Below, piece after piece: positions 63,000-64,000 of a DNA stretch of 64,000 nt (positions are counted from its first letter, which is position 1; the number at the start of each line of letters is the position of its first letter). Source of the stretch: Phycicoccus jejuensis (GTDB lineage: Bacteria; Actinomycetota; Actinomycetes; Actinomycetales; Dermatophilaceae); contig NZ_JOEE01000010.1 of the NCBI RefSeq assembly GCF_000720925.1, positions 54,387-118,386 on the forward strand. Reading direction: 5' to 3'. The notes beneath the pieces are model-generated. The model was not told the DNA's origin and did not search any database. It worked only from the letters and a program-made list of their open reading frames with translations. The translations under genes were made by a program, and so were the position numbers.

Positions 63000-63667
63000 T
63001 TCGCCACGACCGCAAACCCGGTGTCGTCGTCGCCCTCCTCGATGGGGGTAACCCCACCCGTCGTCGGAATCTTGGGCAGGAGGATCCGCTCACCCCAGCC
63101 GGTCACGTATCCCGACGCGTTCACCTCGGTCGGCAGCGAAAGCTCGACGTACAGTTCCTCATCAGTCGCTCGCACGAGCAAGAGCCAGACCGGGAGAGAC
63201 GAGAGGTCCAAGTCCTCGTCGCCATCGCCCGGCATCTCAAAGAGCCGCGGCATCCAATCACGGTTCTGTCGCACTCGCGCGTGCGTTGCCGGGCCGCGCT
63301 TACGGCGCACGCGCGGCAACTTAGCGCCACGATGTCCGGTGAACTCGTCTCCGCCCATCACGGCGATCGCGACTCGGAGACGTGTGTTCACAACGGTCTC
63401 CAGATTGTTGGTGCGGTCCAACTTCCACTCGCGGCTGCGGCTCATGCACCGTTGACGAAGGCCAGCGGTCGTTTCACTCCACATCCGCTGACCGGCCGAC
63501 TGGATCGGGTGGAACGGCCCGCACGCGGCCCGCCCCTCATCACCGTCGACAACCGCGGCCCGCAGGAGCCCTAACTCAAGTCCAAGCTCTCCAAGCCGCC
63601 TCACGGTGCGGTCTCCCTCGTATACACGGGTGCCGACCCAGCCAGTGGATGCGTTCTCTGTGCTCAT
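62996..63667 (-). CDS. Unknown partner of the ImmA/IrrE protein
   Basis: The 223-residue protein starts MSTENASTGWVGTRVYEGDR. It has a helical N-terminus, SREWKLDRTNNLETVVNTRL in the middle, and a beta-rich C-terminus (VWLLLVRATDEELYVELSLP, VTGWGERILLPKIPTTGGVT). I know of no named family for it; proteins of this kind precede XRE-ImmA genes in other actinobacteria as I recall, but I cannot confirm this. GGAAGG precedes the ATG. It is the first gene of the pair and lies behind the palindromic operator at 63702. Confidence 0.6.
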   Translation of the reverse strand: MSTENASTGWVGTRVYEGDRTVRRLGELGLELGLLRAAVVDGDEGRAACGPFHPIQSAGQRMWSETTAGLRQRCMSRSREWKLDRTNNLETVVNTRLRVAIAVMGGDEFTGHRGAKLPRVRRKRGPATHARVRQNRDWMPRLFEMPGDGDEDLDLSSLPVWLLLVRATDEELYVELSLPTEVNASGYVTGWGERILLPKIPTTGGVTPIEEGDDDTGFAVVAK

Positions 63668-63695
63668 CAGGAGCCCTTCCGTTCAAGTTCCCAAA

Positions 63696-63713
63696 AACTT
63701 ACCACACTTGTGG
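63696..63713 (-). promoter_or_regulatory. Promoter with palindromic operator of the ImmA/IrrE pair
   Basis: On the minus strand TAAGTT (63701-63696) is a good -10 box, 29 bases before the ATG at 63667. Directly upstream lies the perfect palindrome CCACACTTGTGG (63702-63713, 5-base arms around a 2-base centre), where the XRE domain of the second gene could bind and repress its own operon. Confidence 0.55.
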
Positions 63714-63918
63714 CGCCAAAAGAGGAACCTACGGCACGCCACTGACACCCCGTCCACGTTCCATCGAGGGACGACTGGGCCGATCCGGTGGATCGGTTCA
63801 GCGCCTCAGCGCGGGGACTCTCAACACCACGTGGGTCACATGGCCAGGACGTGGTCTGGAGCGAACCCTGATCCTGGCTGCGAAGTGCCCCACATCGCCG
63901 CCTAGATGTACCCGGCCA

Positions 63919-63999
63919 TCAGGTTGGTGACAGGCGGCTGGTCGGTGGGAGTCCGCCGAGGGCGGTGTGGCGTCGTTGAGTGTTGTACTGCTCGAGCCA
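63919..63999 (-). mobile_element. IS481-type transposase, C-terminal end
   Basis: The minus-strand reading entering from the window edge is WLEQYNTQRRHTALGGLPPT, then SRLSPT and a stop, the conserved C-terminal block of IS481 family DDE transposases (YNxxRxHxALGG). The rest lies outside the window. TGTACCCGGC at 63907 could be the outer end of the insertion sequence, preceded by CTAG. Confidence 0.8.
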
Positions 64000-64000
64000 G

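Overview
The window is 64 kb of very GC-rich DNA with GTG starts, many 4-base GTGA/ATGA gene overlaps and near-leaderless promoters. Marker genes are actinobacterial: DUF3052 and DUF3145 proteins, an AhpE peroxiredoxin, the homodimeric AceE-type pyruvate dehydrogenase E1, a FasR-fabD-fabH-acpP-fabF locus, and a GlfT1/GlfT2 galactan module. Gene order resembles the mycobacterial ahpE-aceE-fasR neighbourhood, but nothing here indicates mycolic acids. A member of the Micrococcales (an Intrasporangiaceae-like genus) is my best guess; that is inference, not proof.

Layout. 1-8.1 kb: a partial rhodanese, two GNAT acetyltransferases, a MDMPI/DinB-like protein, then a leftward run: two PH-domain membrane proteins, DUF3052, AhpE, tRNA-Val, Nif3-like protein, zinc-ribbon protein and an RNase HI fusion. 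8.3-12.4 kb: fdhD, aceE and a thiamine-binding-type protein. 12.5-17.8 kb: a leftward five-gene cluster of a subtilisin-like protease and four proteins of unknown function that share a helical/beta architecture; this is the best candidate for an undescribed system. 17.9-24.4 kb: argG, fasR and the fatty-acid synthesis operon. 24.5-27.2 kb: DUF3145, a secreted protein, and a CAT-anticodon tRNA whose 3' half is repeated 1.2 kb away, bracketing a small low-GC element with three short genes, one with a HEPN-like motif. 27.4-33.5 kb: a surface protein with RVLDTR-type repeats, a GPP34-like protein, an SDR, small membrane proteins and a K+ channel. 33.4-42 kb: galactofuranan synthesis and export genes. 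42-47.4 kb: an FAD oxidoreductase, a cupin and a glutamate-type ABC transporter. 47.4-60 kb: an AbfB-domain protein and a dense signalling region (multi-PAS kinase, receiver, hybrid kinase with degenerate catalytic motifs, a DeoC-like pseudoenzyme, a four-cold-shock-domain protein, STAS protein, OmpR-type regulator, kinase and GerMN lipoprotein). 60-64 kb: a DUF4396 gene broken by a stop, peptidase E, an XRE-ImmA/IrrE gene pair with a palindromic operator, and the 3' end of an IS481-type transposase.

How genes work together. FasR probably controls the fab operon through a perfect palindrome in front of fabD. Glf makes UDP-galactofuranose, GlfT1 and GlfT2 polymerise it, and the Wzm/Wzt pair exports the lipid-linked chain. 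The gluABCD genes form one uptake operon with a hairpin between the binding protein and the permeases. The 48-55 kb region looks like one sensory hub built from related kinases, receivers and enzyme-fold proteins that have lost catalytic residues.
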